Shown: positions 10,736 through 19,673, counted from the first letter of the stretch. The stretch is 64,000 nucleotides of DNA from Marinitoga sp. 38H-ov (GCF_011057715.1 NZ_LNGH01000053.1:1-64000), one strand, 5' to 3'. Notes: generated from the letters alone by a model not told the origin. Program-made: numbers and translations.

Positions 10736-11694
10736 ACTTAAAAATAGAACAAATAAAAGCGGAAATAAAAAGTATAGTAGGAGATAATATATTATATATA
10801 GCTTTTTCTGGAGGTATGGACAGTACAATAGCTGCATTTTTAGCAAAAGAAGCATTAGGGCCAGAAAAGGTAAAATTAGTAAATGTATTATTTGGTCCCT
10901 TTGCATACTCAAAAAGCATAGAAGCAGTATTAAAAACAGCAGATGAATTAGGTCTTGAAATAGAATTTGCTGATAAACATCAAGCACAATATGAAATTAT
11001 GAAAAAAGGTCCTAATTGTAATCAATGTACAAAAACATTAAAAATGGAAGGAGTTAAAAGTGTAGCAAAGGATAATTTAGTAGCAACAGGTGCAAATCAA
11101 TCTGATTCATGGGGAAAAACCTGTATAAAAGTAATGAATAACCTATATTCTCCAATAATAGGTTTAACTAAGGATGAATTAAGAGCGATAGTAAAAAAAT
11201 ATAATTTAAATATTAGAAAAGTTGGCGAAAACGCACATAGGGAAGGATGCAAATTAAAGCATCTATTAAAATTATTAGTTAATATGGATTATCATGGAAG
11301 AGCAGTATCTTTTGCAAATGAGATAATTCATGATGTTTTAGATAGATATGATTATAAAAGGGAAATTGCTAATGTAAAAATAATAGGACCATTATCAAAG
11401 AATATAGCTTTAATAAACATAAAGCCATATCCACCAAAAGAAATATATGATGAAATAATAGAAATACTAGAAAGTGAAAGTAGTATAGATGAAGTACATA
11501 TTATAGACAGACCTATTGAATTAGTAGTAAGCGTTAATCCAGGAATATACGGAAATGAAGAATCAAGGTATTGGGTAGAAAAAGGTAAATTACAGCCGGA
11601 ATTTGCTGCACCAATTAAAGTGGTGTGGAAAAAATCAAAAAATGAAAGATTATCAACCTTTCATGCAATAGATTTTAAGTATATCGGGGAGTGA
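10720..11694 (+). CDS. PP-loop ATPase of the LarE/TIGR00268-like group
   Basis: ATP-pyrophosphatase superfamily enzyme with the PP-loop SGGMDS near residue 30 and a GPNCNQCTKTLK segment holding two cysteines, as in sulfur-transfer or tRNA-modifying members. Such enzymes adenylate a substrate that is then attacked by an amine or sulfur nucleophile. The C-terminal half carries VGENAHREGCKLKHLL and a possible ferredoxin-like part. I cannot assign the substrate; a LarE-like or tRNA-modification role are both possible. It appears to start at a TTG (10720) inside the phosphoesterase gene; GGAG lies rather far upstream, so the start is uncertain. Lnt follows four bases after its stop. Confidence 0.72.
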   Translation: MDGSLNLKIEQIKAEIKSIVGDNILYIAFSGGMDSTIAAFLAKEALGPEKVKLVNVLFGPFAYSKSIEAVLKTADELGLEIEFADKHQAQYEIMKKGPNCNQCTKTLKMEGVKSVAKDNLVATGANQSDSWGKTCIKVMNNLYSPIIGLTKDELRAIVKKYNLNIRKVGENAHREGCKLKHLLKLLVNMDYHGRAVSFANEIIHDVLDRYDYKREIANVKIIGPLSKNIALINIKPYPPKEIYDEIIEILESESSIDEVHIIDRPIELVVSVNPGIYGNEESRYWVEKGKLQPEFAAPIKVVWKKSKNERLSTFHAIDFKYIGE

Positions 11695-11698
11695 TAAA

Positions 11699-13162
11699 TT
11701 GAATTATATATTACCAATATTTTCTGGTATTTTAACAGGTCTTGCTATGCCTGGAAATCTTTTTTCATTTTTAATCTGGTTTTCTGTTGCTCCGTTTTTG
11801 TATTCATTTTCAAAGTCAAAAGGAACATTTGAAAGGTTATTAAAGGTTTTTCTATATGCATATTCATTAATGTTTACCACGTTATGGTGGGAAATACCAG
11901 TATTATCAAAAAACATTCCGGAAGTAATAAATTCTTTTCCTGGGTATATAGGTATTTTATCCTTCCTTTTAATGATACTTATTTTAACAATTCCATATTA
12001 TATAATATGGCTTTTGGGAGAATTATACTTTAGAAAATCTAGAGTAATAAATTTGAAATCATTAGTATTATTTTCTACATTTTCATACGCATCAGCAGAA
12101 ATTTTAAAACAATTTGGAGATTTAGCCTTTACTGGAGGTAACTTGTCAGACGCATTATATTTACATACAGGATTATTACAAATATTACCTTTTACAGGAA
12201 CAATAGGTTTAAGTATTTTAATATTAATAGTTAATTCAATACTAGCATTTACTAGAGAAAAAAGAAAATATGCTATTGTTATTATAGGTATTATATACTT
12301 AATTAATTTCACAATAGCTGAGAAATTGCCATTTGTAAAAACAAATGATAATGCTATGAAAGTTAGCGTTTTTCAAACAAATGTTCCTCAAGAAGTAAAA
12401 TATTCAGATAACACATGGAGTTCATATGTAGAAATTTCTAATTATTTACAAGAAAATAATGATAATACAGATTTATTAATATTACCAGAAGCTGTGTTTA
12501 TTAGAGATATTAGAGATACAGAGATATTTAGAATAATTCAAGAGGCTGTAAAATTATCAGAAAAAAATTGGATAATTGGATTTCCAACAGTTGATCTTGA
12601 AAAAAAAGAATATTATAATAGTGCAATATATTTAAATAAAAATGGCGAAATTGAAAAGATATATAATAAAATAAAATTAATGCCATTTGCGGAATTTTTA
12701 CCATATGAAAATATATTCAAAATTTTTTCATTCTTTAAATTAGTAAATTACTACACACAGGGAAACGAATATACTGTATTAGATAATAAATTTAGTGTTC
12801 AAATATGTTTTGAAACATATTTTCCAGAAGTTTCCAGAAATTTTGTAAAAAATGGAGCACAGTTCTTAATAGCAATAACAAATGATGGATGGTTTAGTCA
12901 TAAAACAGCATTAATTCAGCATTTTTCAAAAAGTGTATTTAGAGCAGCAGAAAATAGGAGAACATTTGTACAAGTATCAAATACTGGTATAACAGGTGTT
13001 ATTGATAAATATGGAAGAATAGTAGACACATTACCAATTAAAACATATGCAAGTCAAAATTATTATATTCCTTTAGAAACGAAGCAAACTATATATAACA
13101 AGTATGCAAATGTAATAATCGTTTTAATATTATTTCTCGCTATTATATTTAGTTTAATATAA
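11699..13162 (+). CDS. lnt: Apolipoprotein N-acyltransferase
   Basis: Membrane enzyme that adds the third acyl chain to the N-terminal Cys of lipoproteins. About six hydrophobic segments fill residues 1-210, followed by a nitrilase-type periplasmic domain. The catalytic triad is visible: Glu in LILPEAVF, Lys in YNKIKLMPFAEFLPYE, Cys in VQICFETYFP; the NDGWF and RAAENRR signatures follow. A last transmembrane helix ends the protein. It starts at a TTG behind GGGGAGTGATAAA. Its presence implies triacylated lipoproteins and a diderm envelope, and a lipoprotein gene lies two genes downstream. Confidence 0.93.
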   Translation: MNYILPIFSGILTGLAMPGNLFSFLIWFSVAPFLYSFSKSKGTFERLLKVFLYAYSLMFTTLWWEIPVLSKNIPEVINSFPGYIGILSFLLMILILTIPYYIIWLLGELYFRKSRVINLKSLVLFSTFSYASAEILKQFGDLAFTGGNLSDALYLHTGLLQILPFTGTIGLSILILIVNSILAFTREKRKYAIVIIGIIYLINFTIAEKLPFVKTNDNAMKVSVFQTNVPQEVKYSDNTWSSYVEISNYLQENNDNTDLLILPEAVFIRDIRDTEIFRIIQEAVKLSEKNWIIGFPTVDLEKKEYYNSAIYLNKNGEIEKIYNKIKLMPFAEFLPYENIFKIFSFFKLVNYYTQGNEYTVLDNKFSVQICFETYFPEVSRNFVKNGAQFLIAITNDGWFSHKTALIQHFSKSVFRAAENRRTFVQVSNTGITGVIDKYGRIVDTLPIKTYASQNYYIPLETKQTIYNKYANVIIVLILFLAIIFSLI

Positions 13163-13182
13163 TTTATATGGGGGGTGAAGTG

Positions 13183-13815
13183 ATGATAATTAAATGGTTT
13201 GGTCATTCGTGTTTTGGGGTGGAAAATGGTATAAAAATATTAATGGATCCGTTTAATAAAAATGTGGGTTATCCTATACCAAATTATCAACCAGACATTA
13301 TAACAGAAAGCCATCAACATTTTGATCATAATGCACATCATTTATTTAAAAATAAATTTGTACTAATTAATACACCTGGAAATCATATATTAAATAATCT
13401 CGAAATAACAGGACTTAAAACATACCATGATAAAACACATGGTCATGAAAGAGGAGAAAATATTATATTTAAATTTGAATTTTCAGACGGTATAAAATTA
13501 GCTCATTGTGGCGATTTAGGTCATATTCCAGATAAAGATACATTAAAAGAATTAGAAGACATTGATATAATAATGATTCCTGTAGGTGGATATTATACTA
13601 TTGATGCAAAACAAGCAAAGGAAATAGTAGATATATTAAAACCCAAAATAATAATTCCAATGCATTACAAAACAAATTTCATAGATTTCCCTATTAGTTT
13701 TGTAGATGAATTTATAGATTTATTTGATATTCCTATTATAAGGGTAGAAGAAGAATTTCATATTGAAGGAATAAATGAGACAAAAATAGTAGTGTTTAAA
13801 ATTAAGGAGGTGTAA
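13183..13815 (+). CDS. MBL-fold metal-dependent hydrolase (UPF0173-like)
   Basis: Compact metallo-beta-lactamase-fold protein of the UPF0173/UlaG-like type: begins IIKWFGHSCF, has the metal motif ESHQHFDHN (HxHxDH variant SHQHFDH), later HCGDLGH and a terminal MHYKTNF. About 210 residues. The ATG at 13183 is used because GGGGGTGAAG precedes it. It sits in a run of closely spaced genes between lnt and a lipoprotein gene. The substrate is unknown for this subgroup. Confidence 0.85.
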   Translation: MIIKWFGHSCFGVENGIKILMDPFNKNVGYPIPNYQPDIITESHQHFDHNAHHLFKNKFVLINTPGNHILNNLEITGLKTYHDKTHGHERGENIIFKFEFSDGIKLAHCGDLGHIPDKDTLKELEDIDIIMIPVGGYYTIDAKQAKEIVDILKPKIIIPMHYKTNFIDFPISFVDEFIDLFDIPIIRVEEEFHIEGINETKIVVFKIKEV

Positions 13816-13816
13816 A

Positions 13817-14620
13817 ATGAAAAAAATAATAAATAAATTGGTTATAATATTAATATTAATATTAATATTGAATAGCTGTTTTAATTCAAATACGGCTAAA
13901 GATTATTCTAAAATAACCTTTTATTTAACAGATTCGCCAAACACTGATATAGCTAAAGCGGAAATATTGGTAAAAGAAATAGAATTTTCTAGTGATTCTA
14001 CAAATATAATATTATTAGAAAATAAAGAGGTAGATTTTCTATCACTAGCTGGTGTTTTAAGTGAATTAAAAAATATAAAAGTTATTGATGAAAATATATT
14101 TAAAAATTCAAAAATAATGATAACTCTTGATTCAACTATTGATTTAGGGAATAAAGAAATAACTTCTGATTCAACAGAAATAGAATTGGAATTATCATCA
14201 AATTTTAATATTGGAAGAGATTATAATGTTATAATTGATTTAGATTTAGCAACTTCATTAAGTAATGATAAATTTAATCCTAATTTTAGAACATGGATGG
14301 TAGCAGATACTACAGCTGATTATAGGACAATAACGGGATATGTATATGATAATGAAGAAAATAAAAACCCTAAAGTATATAGACCAGTAGCTATTATAAC
14401 GAAAGATTCATCTGAATTATTATATTCTACATTAACCAATAAAGATGGAAAGTTTATTTTTAATAAGATCAAATTACCTTTAAAAGATTTAGAGATTGCG
14501 GTATTATATTCCGGGGTAACAATAGAATCAACAGATATTAGTAGTTATGTAATTACAGATAGTGCCACTAAATTAGGTCCAAGTATAGAAAACATTAATT
14601 TATATATTGGAGATATGTAA
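13817..14620 (+). CDS. Lipoprotein with DUF4382-like domain
   Basis: Exported lipoprotein: the N-terminus is a strong hydrophobic signal (about 7-20) followed by the lipobox LNSC, so the mature protein starts at Cys21. The part after it (ITFYLTDSPNTDIAKAEILVKEIEF ... LLENKEVDFLSLAGV) matches the pattern of DUF4382 proteins, beta-rich domains of unknown function. The C-terminal third (from about 175, ITGYVYDNEEN ... TLTNKDGKFIFNKIKLP) looks like a carboxypeptidase-regulatory/SdrD-like beta sandwich. It begins one base after the preceding stop codon, behind AAGGAGGTG. The role is unknown. Confidence 0.75.
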   Translation: MKKIINKLVIILILILILNSCFNSNTAKDYSKITFYLTDSPNTDIAKAEILVKEIEFSSDSTNIILLENKEVDFLSLAGVLSELKNIKVIDENIFKNSKIMITLDSTIDLGNKEITSDSTEIELELSSNFNIGRDYNVIIDLDLATSLSNDKFNPNFRTWMVADTTADYRTITGYVYDNEENKNPKVYRPVAIITKDSSELLYSTLTNKDGKFIFNKIKLPLKDLEIAVLYSGVTIESTDISSYVITDSATKLGPSIENINLYIGDM

Positions 14621-14633
14621 AGGGGGAATTAAA

Positions 14634-15521
14634 TTGAAAACATTAAGAGAAGTAATAGAAAAAGCAAAAACTGTAAGTAAAAAGAGAGTAGTAGTAGTAG
14701 GTGCGGAAGATAAAGAAGCATTAAAAGCTGTTGCGGCGGCATATGATGAAGGTTTTGTAGAACCGGTTTTAGTAGGTAATAAAGATATTATAGAAGAGAA
14801 TTTAAAAGAATTAGGAAGAGAATTTGATATTATTGATGCAAAAACAGAAGAAGAAGCAGCAGAACAAGGAGTTAGACTAGTTTCTTCTGGTGCAGCAGAT
14901 ATAGTAATGAAAGGGCTTATTAAAACATCAAAATTGTTAAAAGCAGTTTTAAACAAGGAATGGGGTTTAAGAACTGGTAGTGTATTGAGCCATGTTGCAA
15001 TTATAGAAACAGAGGCATTAGAATCATTAAAATTAGTTACAGATGGTGGTATGATAATAAAACCAACATTAGATCAAAAAGTAGCTATTATAAATAATGC
15101 AGTAGAATTAGCCCATTCAATGGGAATAGATAACCCTAAAGTTGCATTATTAGCTGCTGTTGAAGTAGTAAATCCAGATATGCCAGAAACATTAGATGCA
15201 GCGATAATAACTCAAATGAATAAAAGAGGTCAAATAAAGGGATGTACTGTTGATGGACCTTTAGCTTTGGATAATGCATTAAGTGAAATGGCTGCAAAAA
15301 TTAAAAAAATAGATAGTGATGTAGCAGGTCATGCCGATATATTAGTAGTTCCAGATATACATGCGGGTAATGTACTGGGTAAGTCTGCAATATATTTAGC
15401 TAATGGAAAAATAGCGGGTCTTGTACTAGGTGCAAAAGCACCAATTGTAATAGTTTCAAGAGCAGATACTGCTGAATCCAAATTAGCATCATTAGCATTA
15501 GCATCTTTAAAAGCAGAATAA
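14634..15521 (+). CDS. ptb: Phosphate butyryltransferase / phosphotransacylase
   Basis: Soluble enzyme exchanging the acyl group between CoA and phosphate (butyryl-CoA or other short acyl-CoA), the first step toward ATP from acyl-phosphates. About 295 residues, the Ptb size, with family blocks DIVMKGLIKTSKLLKAV, LSHVAIIE, VTDGGMIIKP, KVALLAAVEVVNPDMPET and DILVVPDIHAGNVLGK. It starts at a TTG directly behind AGGGGG; an in-frame TTG nine codons upstream lies inside the preceding gene. No acyl kinase gene (buk/ack) is adjacent. Phosphate acetyltransferase is the alternative but the motifs fit Ptb better. Confidence 0.88.
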   Translation: MKTLREVIEKAKTVSKKRVVVVGAEDKEALKAVAAAYDEGFVEPVLVGNKDIIEENLKELGREFDIIDAKTEEEAAEQGVRLVSSGAADIVMKGLIKTSKLLKAVLNKEWGLRTGSVLSHVAIIETEALESLKLVTDGGMIIKPTLDQKVAIINNAVELAHSMGIDNPKVALLAAVEVVNPDMPETLDAAIITQMNKRGQIKGCTVDGPLALDNALSEMAAKIKKIDSDVAGHADILVVPDIHAGNVLGKSAIYLANGKIAGLVLGAKAPIVIVSRADTAESKLASLALASLKAE

Positions 15522-15550
15522 TACCGCTTCATTAGAAGCGGTATTATTAA
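15521..15550 (+). terminator. Terminator after ptb
   Basis: Ten-base stem ATACCGCTTC / GAAGCGGTAT with loop ATTA and an AT-rich tail, beginning at the ptb stop codon. Confidence 0.85.
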
Positions 15551-15564
15551 TATATGTCGAAAGG

Positions 15565-15593
15565 TTTACAAAATATTTAAAATATGATATAAT
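15565..15593 (+). promoter_or_regulatory. Promoter of the GAF-like regulator gene
   Basis: TTTACA, 17 bases, then TATAAT with a TG extension (TGATATAAT). It lies 35 bases before the ATG. Confidence 0.75.
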
Positions 15594-15627
15594 ATTTATA
15601 CATAAATTATCTAAATTGGTGATTAAA

Positions 15628-16641
15628 ATGTCTGAAATTCACTTAAATAAGTTGCCCGAATTAGTAAAATTATTAGAAGATACATATGATCATGTGGAAG
15701 ATATAGATGCTTTTTTTGAAAAAGTATTACTTTTAGCATTAGATTTTACTAATGAAGCAGACTATGCTTCATTAATATTAATTTTTCCAGATAAAAAGGT
15801 ATTAAATTGGTTAGCTGCAGTTGGACATGACGTAAAAAAACTAACTAAAACAGCTCATTTTCTTAAAAATTTAGATATTAAAGAATTAGAAAGAATTAAT
15901 GGAAATATAATAGAAGGTAATGTAATTTATAAAATGAAAAATTATTTTTCTGAATATGAATATAATTTATTATTAAAATCATTAAAACCTATTAAAGAAT
16001 CAATAGTTTATACATTAAAATTACAAGATAAAAATTATTTAATTTTTTCATTAGATATTTCAGAAAAAAGCGAAAAAGTTTTTTCAGATAAATCCAAAGA
16101 AGTAATAAAAATATTTGCCAATATAGCTTATATATTTATTAAATTTAAAATAAAAAATGAAGAAATAAAAGAATATATAAAAAATGCTAATATAGAAAGG
16201 GAAAAAATTATTAAATTAAAGGAAGAATTTTTTTCTAGAATAAAGAATTTTAAGAATGTATTATTAAATTTAATAATATTATTTTTAAATAATGGCAGAA
16301 AAATAATGTATTCAGATGAGATATTAAGGTATATAGTATTTAATGTTCCTTTTATTGAAAAGGCATTAATTATTGAAATGAAAAAAGATAAGTTTAAGAT
16401 AATAAATTATGTAGGGTATGAAAATTCAATTATTAGAGAAATTTCTATAAAAGATATGTATAGAAAAGATGGTATTAATTTTATTAAATTTAATGAAATA
16501 TCTGGAGAATATTTTGAATTAACCACAATTGATGAAAATACATGCATATTATTAAAATTAAAAGAAGAGAAAGATATGACACTTGTAAATTTACAATTAG
16601 AAGTTCTTTCTGAGTTTATTTCAAATTTATCTAAATTATAG
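15628..16641 (+). CDS. Double GAF-like regulator, paralogue of the HD-GYP protein at 26331 without its HD-GYP domain
   Basis: A 337-residue soluble protein related along its whole length to the first two-thirds of the HD-GYP protein at 26331-27911. The first module (about 15-170) has the shared LNWLAAVGHDVKKL motif, against WNWLAAIGHDNNILKK there. A coiled coil follows, then a second module (about 225-335: VPFIEKALIIE against IPFVEKALLVE). It stops where the other protein begins its HD-GYP domain. It may bind the same ligand and act as a stand-alone sensor or competitor; this is inference. The ATG at 15628 follows GGTGAT. It is monocistronic, with its own promoter and terminator. Confidence 0.7.
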   Translation: MSEIHLNKLPELVKLLEDTYDHVEDIDAFFEKVLLLALDFTNEADYASLILIFPDKKVLNWLAAVGHDVKKLTKTAHFLKNLDIKELERINGNIIEGNVIYKMKNYFSEYEYNLLLKSLKPIKESIVYTLKLQDKNYLIFSLDISEKSEKVFSDKSKEVIKIFANIAYIFIKFKIKNEEIKEYIKNANIEREKIIKLKEEFFSRIKNFKNVLLNLIILFLNNGRKIMYSDEILRYIVFNVPFIEKALIIEMKKDKFKIINYVGYENSIIREISIKDMYRKDGINFIKFNEISGEYFELTTIDENTCILLKLKEEKDMTLVNLQLEVLSEFISNLSKL

Positions 16642-16664
16642 AGGCCTTTGGGCCTCTTATTTTG
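16640..16664 (+). terminator. Terminator after the GAF-like gene
   Basis: Stem AGAGGCC / GGCCTCT with loop TTTG, then a T-rich run. The TTGACA of the next promoter begins one base later. Confidence 0.85.
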
Positions 16665-16712
16665 TTGACAAAATAAATTAAAAGAGTTATAATAAAATAG
16701 ATCGAACGTTCG
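16665..16712 (+). promoter_or_regulatory. Consensus promoter with palindromic operator for the tetR-MMPL operon
   Basis: TTGACA (16665-16670), exactly 17 bases, TATAAT (16688-16693). Ten bases further lies the perfect palindrome CGAACGTTCG (16703-16712), overlapping the expected transcription start. The position and symmetry fit an operator for the TetR-family protein encoded just downstream, so autoregulation is likely. Confidence 0.8.
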
Positions 16713-16729
16713 TTTTAAGGGGTGATATT

Positions 16730-17311
16730 ATTTTAAAAGAAAAAATATTAAATGCATCTATAGAACTATTTTATAGAAAAGGTTTTGAAGCAACTGGAGT
16801 TAGAGAAATAGCAAAAAAAGCTGAAGTTAGCCCGTCTATGATAAATTATTACTTTGGATCAAAAAACGGTATATTAAAAGAAATTATGGAATTATTTTTT
16901 TCTCAAATGGAAGTATATTTATCTAATGTTGAAGAACAGGAATTTGAGGAAAGAATAAGAATGGGTATAAAATCTTTAGTATATGCATTAAGAAAAAACG
17001 AAAAAATGTTTAAAATAATAATGACTCAGATTCCAGATGATAACACTGAATTAATAGAATATAGGGCAGAAAAAATGAAAAATATAATATTAAAAAAGAT
17101 ATTTTTAGATGAATTCAAAGGATTTAATGGAGAAATTAAGTATGAAATAATAGGTCCAGCATTAAGCGGTATGATTTTTTCACACTTTTTATTAAAAGAT
17201 ATAGCTACACAAATTACAGGAGCAAAATTTAATGATGAATTCTATGAAATTTATCCAGATTATATAGCAGATATTTATTTATACGGAGCATTAAAAAAAT
17301 TAAAGAAGTAA
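16730..17311 (+). CDS. TetR-family transcriptional regulator, apparent ATT start
   Basis: DNA-binding repressor expected to control the adjacent MMPL exporter. The N-terminal helix-turn-helix reads AIELF-type: ILNASIELFYRKGFEATG, then VREIAKKAEVSPSMINYYFG, the classic TetR signature ending in YYFGSK. The first ordinary start codon in frame is the ATG at 16838, which would remove most of the helix-turn-helix. Upstream to the promoter there is no in-frame ATG, GTG or TTG. GGGGTGAT (16719-16726) followed three bases later by ATT (16730) has the spacing used by other genes here, so I place the start at that ATT, giving about 193 residues, the normal family length. The ligand is unknown. Confidence 0.85.
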   Translation: MLKEKILNASIELFYRKGFEATGVREIAKKAEVSPSMINYYFGSKNGILKEIMELFFSQMEVYLSNVEEQEFEERIRMGIKSLVYALRKNEKMFKIIMTQIPDDNTELIEYRAEKMKNIILKKIFLDEFKGFNGEIKYEIIGPALSGMIFSHFLLKDIATQITGAKFNDEFYEIYPDYIADIYLYGALKKLKK

Positions 17312-17323
17312 GGAGATGAGTTA

Positions 17324-19438
17324 ATGGAAAGATATGTAGAAATTATATTTAAAAACAGAAAAAAACTATTGATATTATTAGCATTAATTAATATCACTGC
17401 ATTAATAGGTTTATTTCAAATTAGACTTAATGTGGATTTAAAAACTTTTTTGCCTGCGGATTCAGAATATTTAGATAGTTATTCAATAATAGAAAAAAAA
17501 TATGATTTATCAGATCAATTAATTGTAATGTTAGAAACAGAAAACAATCCTTTAGAAGATTTAGAATTATACAGAAAATTATGGTCTTTGCAAAGAGATT
17601 TAGAAAGCATAGAAGGAATAAATTTTATATCAAGTTTATACCCACAATCATTTCCAGGATATAATATTAAAAATCCAGAAGATATCAATGAAAATTTTTT
17701 AAATAAAATTTCTCAAATATCATTGTTTAAAGATAAATTTTTTAAAGAAAAGGATGGTAAATACTATTCTTTACTTACAATTCCATTGAAAAGTGAAGAT
17801 TTTAAAGTTGTAGATCAAATTGAAGAAAAATTAATGGCAGTTACTCATTATAGTGGGGGTACATTGTTCTTTACAAAAAAACTATTTGATTATTTATTAA
17901 GTATAGTAATATTTTTACCTCCATTTGCATTCTTGACAATGTTAATAATTTTTTCTCTACAGTTAGGATCAAAAAAATTAGCACTATTTTCTGTTATACC
18001 TGCTGGGTTAGGTGCATTATGGACTTTGGGATTAATGGGATGGTCTGGTAGAGAATTAAGTATTGCTAGCGTATTGGTTCCAATATTTACTATAATAATG
18101 GGTAGTGCTGATGGTATGCACTTTTTAACTCATTATATAGAATATATAGAAAAAGGACTTGATAGGAAAAAAGCAGTTGTTGAAACATTAAAAAGTACAG
18201 GTATAGCAATGATAATGACAACTATTACAACAATAATAGGATTTATTTCTATGATTTTTATAAATTCAAACATGATGAGGGAAATGGGAATTTGGACTTC
18301 ATTTGGTATTGGGTTTGCTGGAATAGCAACATTATATGTATTGCCTGTAATTATAGCAGGTAATGTTAAATTAGAAAGAAAAAGAGCTCATATGTTTGAT
18401 GCATCTTTTGTAAAAAGTCTTTGGAATAAAAAAGGCGTATTTACATATATAATAATAATTTTAATATTTGCATTATTAATACCGTCAATAACAATAAAAT
18501 TTGATCAAATAAGTATGTTTAAAAATTATACTAAAGTTAGAAAAGATTATGAAAAATTAACAACAATATTTGACTTTAATATTCCAATTATGGTTGATTT
18601 TCAAACTATAAAAGATCCTTTAGATAAGGTTTATTTAGAAGAAATGAAAAAATTAGAAAAAGAATTAAATGTTTCAATGTTTAATTATCCACAGCTATTT
18701 TTAGAGATTATGGGTAAAGAATTTTTCAACTTTAAAGCTTATCCAAATTCAATTCAAGTATTAATAATAAAAAATGCAATAAAAAATAATCCATCAGTAC
18801 CATTATTTGATTTAGTTAAGGGAAAAAGCTTTTTAGGAATAATTACAACTAATTCACAAAATACATTAGAAGAAGTACAAAAAAAAGTTGATAATTTAAA
18901 AAATACAGGACTTTTTACTGATATAAAGGTATCGGGTATGCCATATGTATTTAATGAAATGAATACAACTGTTTTAAATAGTCAATTAAAAAGTATTATT
19001 ATTAGTTTAATTCTTGTATTTATCTCAATATTTATTATGATACGAAATATAAAAATATCATTTTATGGAATATTACCACTATTTGGTGCTCTTATTGTAG
19101 AGTTTGGTGCAATGACATTATTTAAAATTCCATTAAATATACAAAGTGCATTAATGGCTAACATTACAATAGGTGTTGGTGTTGATTATGCAATTCATAT
19201 GATAGGAACATATAAGTATTATAAAACCAGAAGTGAAAATCCAATTGAAGAAACATTTAATGTAGTTCAAAAACCAATATTAGCTAATGCTATAGGATTA
19301 GCCCTTGGATTATCCGTTTTAAATTTTTCACCATTTACATTCCACACAAATCTATCAATTATAATGTGGGTAGGAATGATTAGTGCATCAATGTTTACAT
19401 TGATATTATTGCCTAATTTTTTAAAAAACGAGAAATAA
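17324..19438 (+). CDS. MMPL/RND superfamily exporter (HAE3-like)
   Basis: Inner-membrane proton-driven exporter or lipid transporter. 704 residues as two repeats, each with one hydrophobic helix, a large extracytoplasmic loop (about 35-185 and 395-555) and a cluster of about five helices. The sterol-sensing-like cores are seen at GSADGMHFLTHYIEY and GVGVDYAIHMIGTYKYY, the paired family signature with the conserved Asp. This is the half-length MMPL type, not the 1000-residue AcrB type. It is the second gene of the tetR operon, so it is probably induced when the repressor binds a toxic or lipid ligand. The substrate is unknown. Confidence 0.88.
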   Translation: MERYVEIIFKNRKKLLILLALINITALIGLFQIRLNVDLKTFLPADSEYLDSYSIIEKKYDLSDQLIVMLETENNPLEDLELYRKLWSLQRDLESIEGINFISSLYPQSFPGYNIKNPEDINENFLNKISQISLFKDKFFKEKDGKYYSLLTIPLKSEDFKVVDQIEEKLMAVTHYSGGTLFFTKKLFDYLLSIVIFLPPFAFLTMLIIFSLQLGSKKLALFSVIPAGLGALWTLGLMGWSGRELSIASVLVPIFTIIMGSADGMHFLTHYIEYIEKGLDRKKAVVETLKSTGIAMIMTTITTIIGFISMIFINSNMMREMGIWTSFGIGFAGIATLYVLPVIIAGNVKLERKRAHMFDASFVKSLWNKKGVFTYIIIILIFALLIPSITIKFDQISMFKNYTKVRKDYEKLTTIFDFNIPIMVDFQTIKDPLDKVYLEEMKKLEKELNVSMFNYPQLFLEIMGKEFFNFKAYPNSIQVLIIKNAIKNNPSVPLFDLVKGKSFLGIITTNSQNTLEEVQKKVDNLKNTGLFTDIKVSGMPYVFNEMNTTVLNSQLKSIIISLILVFISIFIMIRNIKISFYGILPLFGALIVEFGAMTLFKIPLNIQSALMANITIGVGVDYAIHMIGTYKYYKTRSENPIEETFNVVQKPILANAIGLALGLSVLNFSPFTFHTNLSIIMWVGMISASMFTLILLPNFLKNEK

Positions 19439-19449
19439 TAAAGAAAATA

Positions 19450-19458
19450 TGATATAAT
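19450..19458 (+). promoter_or_regulatory. Extended -10 promoter for the riboflavin operon
   Basis: TGATATAAT about 13 bases before the first stem of the FMN riboswitch. No clear -35 box. Confidence 0.6.
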
Positions 19459-19470
19459 ATTATAAAAGTA

Positions 19471-19593
19471 AATATTCTCCGGGGCAGGGTGAAATTCCCG
19501 ACCGGCGGTTATAGCCCGCGAACCTTATTTAAGGTTGATCTGGTGAAATTCCAGAGCCGACAGTTAAAGTCTGGATGGGAGGAGAAAAATATT
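19471..19593 (+). promoter_or_regulatory. FMN riboswitch (RFN element)
   Basis: The leader carries the RFN consensus: CTCCGGGGCAGGGTGAAATTCCCGACCGGCGGT, in which positions 19478-19510 hold the first arms, then AGCCCGCGA, a variable hairpin (AACCTTATTTAAGGTT), CTGGTGAAATTCCAGAGCCGACAGT and GTCTGGATGGGAGGAG, closed by AATATTCTCC pairing with GGAG...AATATT. FMN binding should favour the terminator hairpin downstream and switch off the rib genes. All conserved blocks appear intact. Confidence 0.97.
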
Positions 19594-19624
19594 GGAATAA
19601 GTGTATTTATTTTATTAGATAAAT

Positions 19625-19660
19625 AATTGCCCTGGAGAAATCCAGGGCAATTTTATTTTT
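19625..19660 (+). terminator. Riboswitch-controlled terminator
   Basis: Perfect 12-bp stem AATTGCCCTGGA / TCCAGGGCAATT with loop GAAA and a T-rich tail, between the riboswitch and the ribosome binding site of ribBA. This points to transcriptional attenuation, not control of translation. Confidence 0.92.
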
Positions 19661-19673
19661 AGGAGGTATTATT

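Noticed and set aside
10650-10987. Two overlapping minus-strand frames across the phosphoesterase/PP-loop junction
   Set aside because: Both are antisense to conserved motifs of real genes and are Leu/Phe-rich low-information translations.
14600-14956. 118-codon minus-strand frame opposite ptb
   Set aside because: Antisense to a well-conserved enzyme with a proper ribosome binding site; composition (Ser/Thr/Ala) is typical of a shadow.
16838-17311. TetR gene taken as truncated (pseudogene lacking its DNA-binding domain)
   Set aside because: The helix-turn-helix is encoded without interruption upstream; only an ordinary start codon is missing, and promoter, operator and ribosome binding site are intact.
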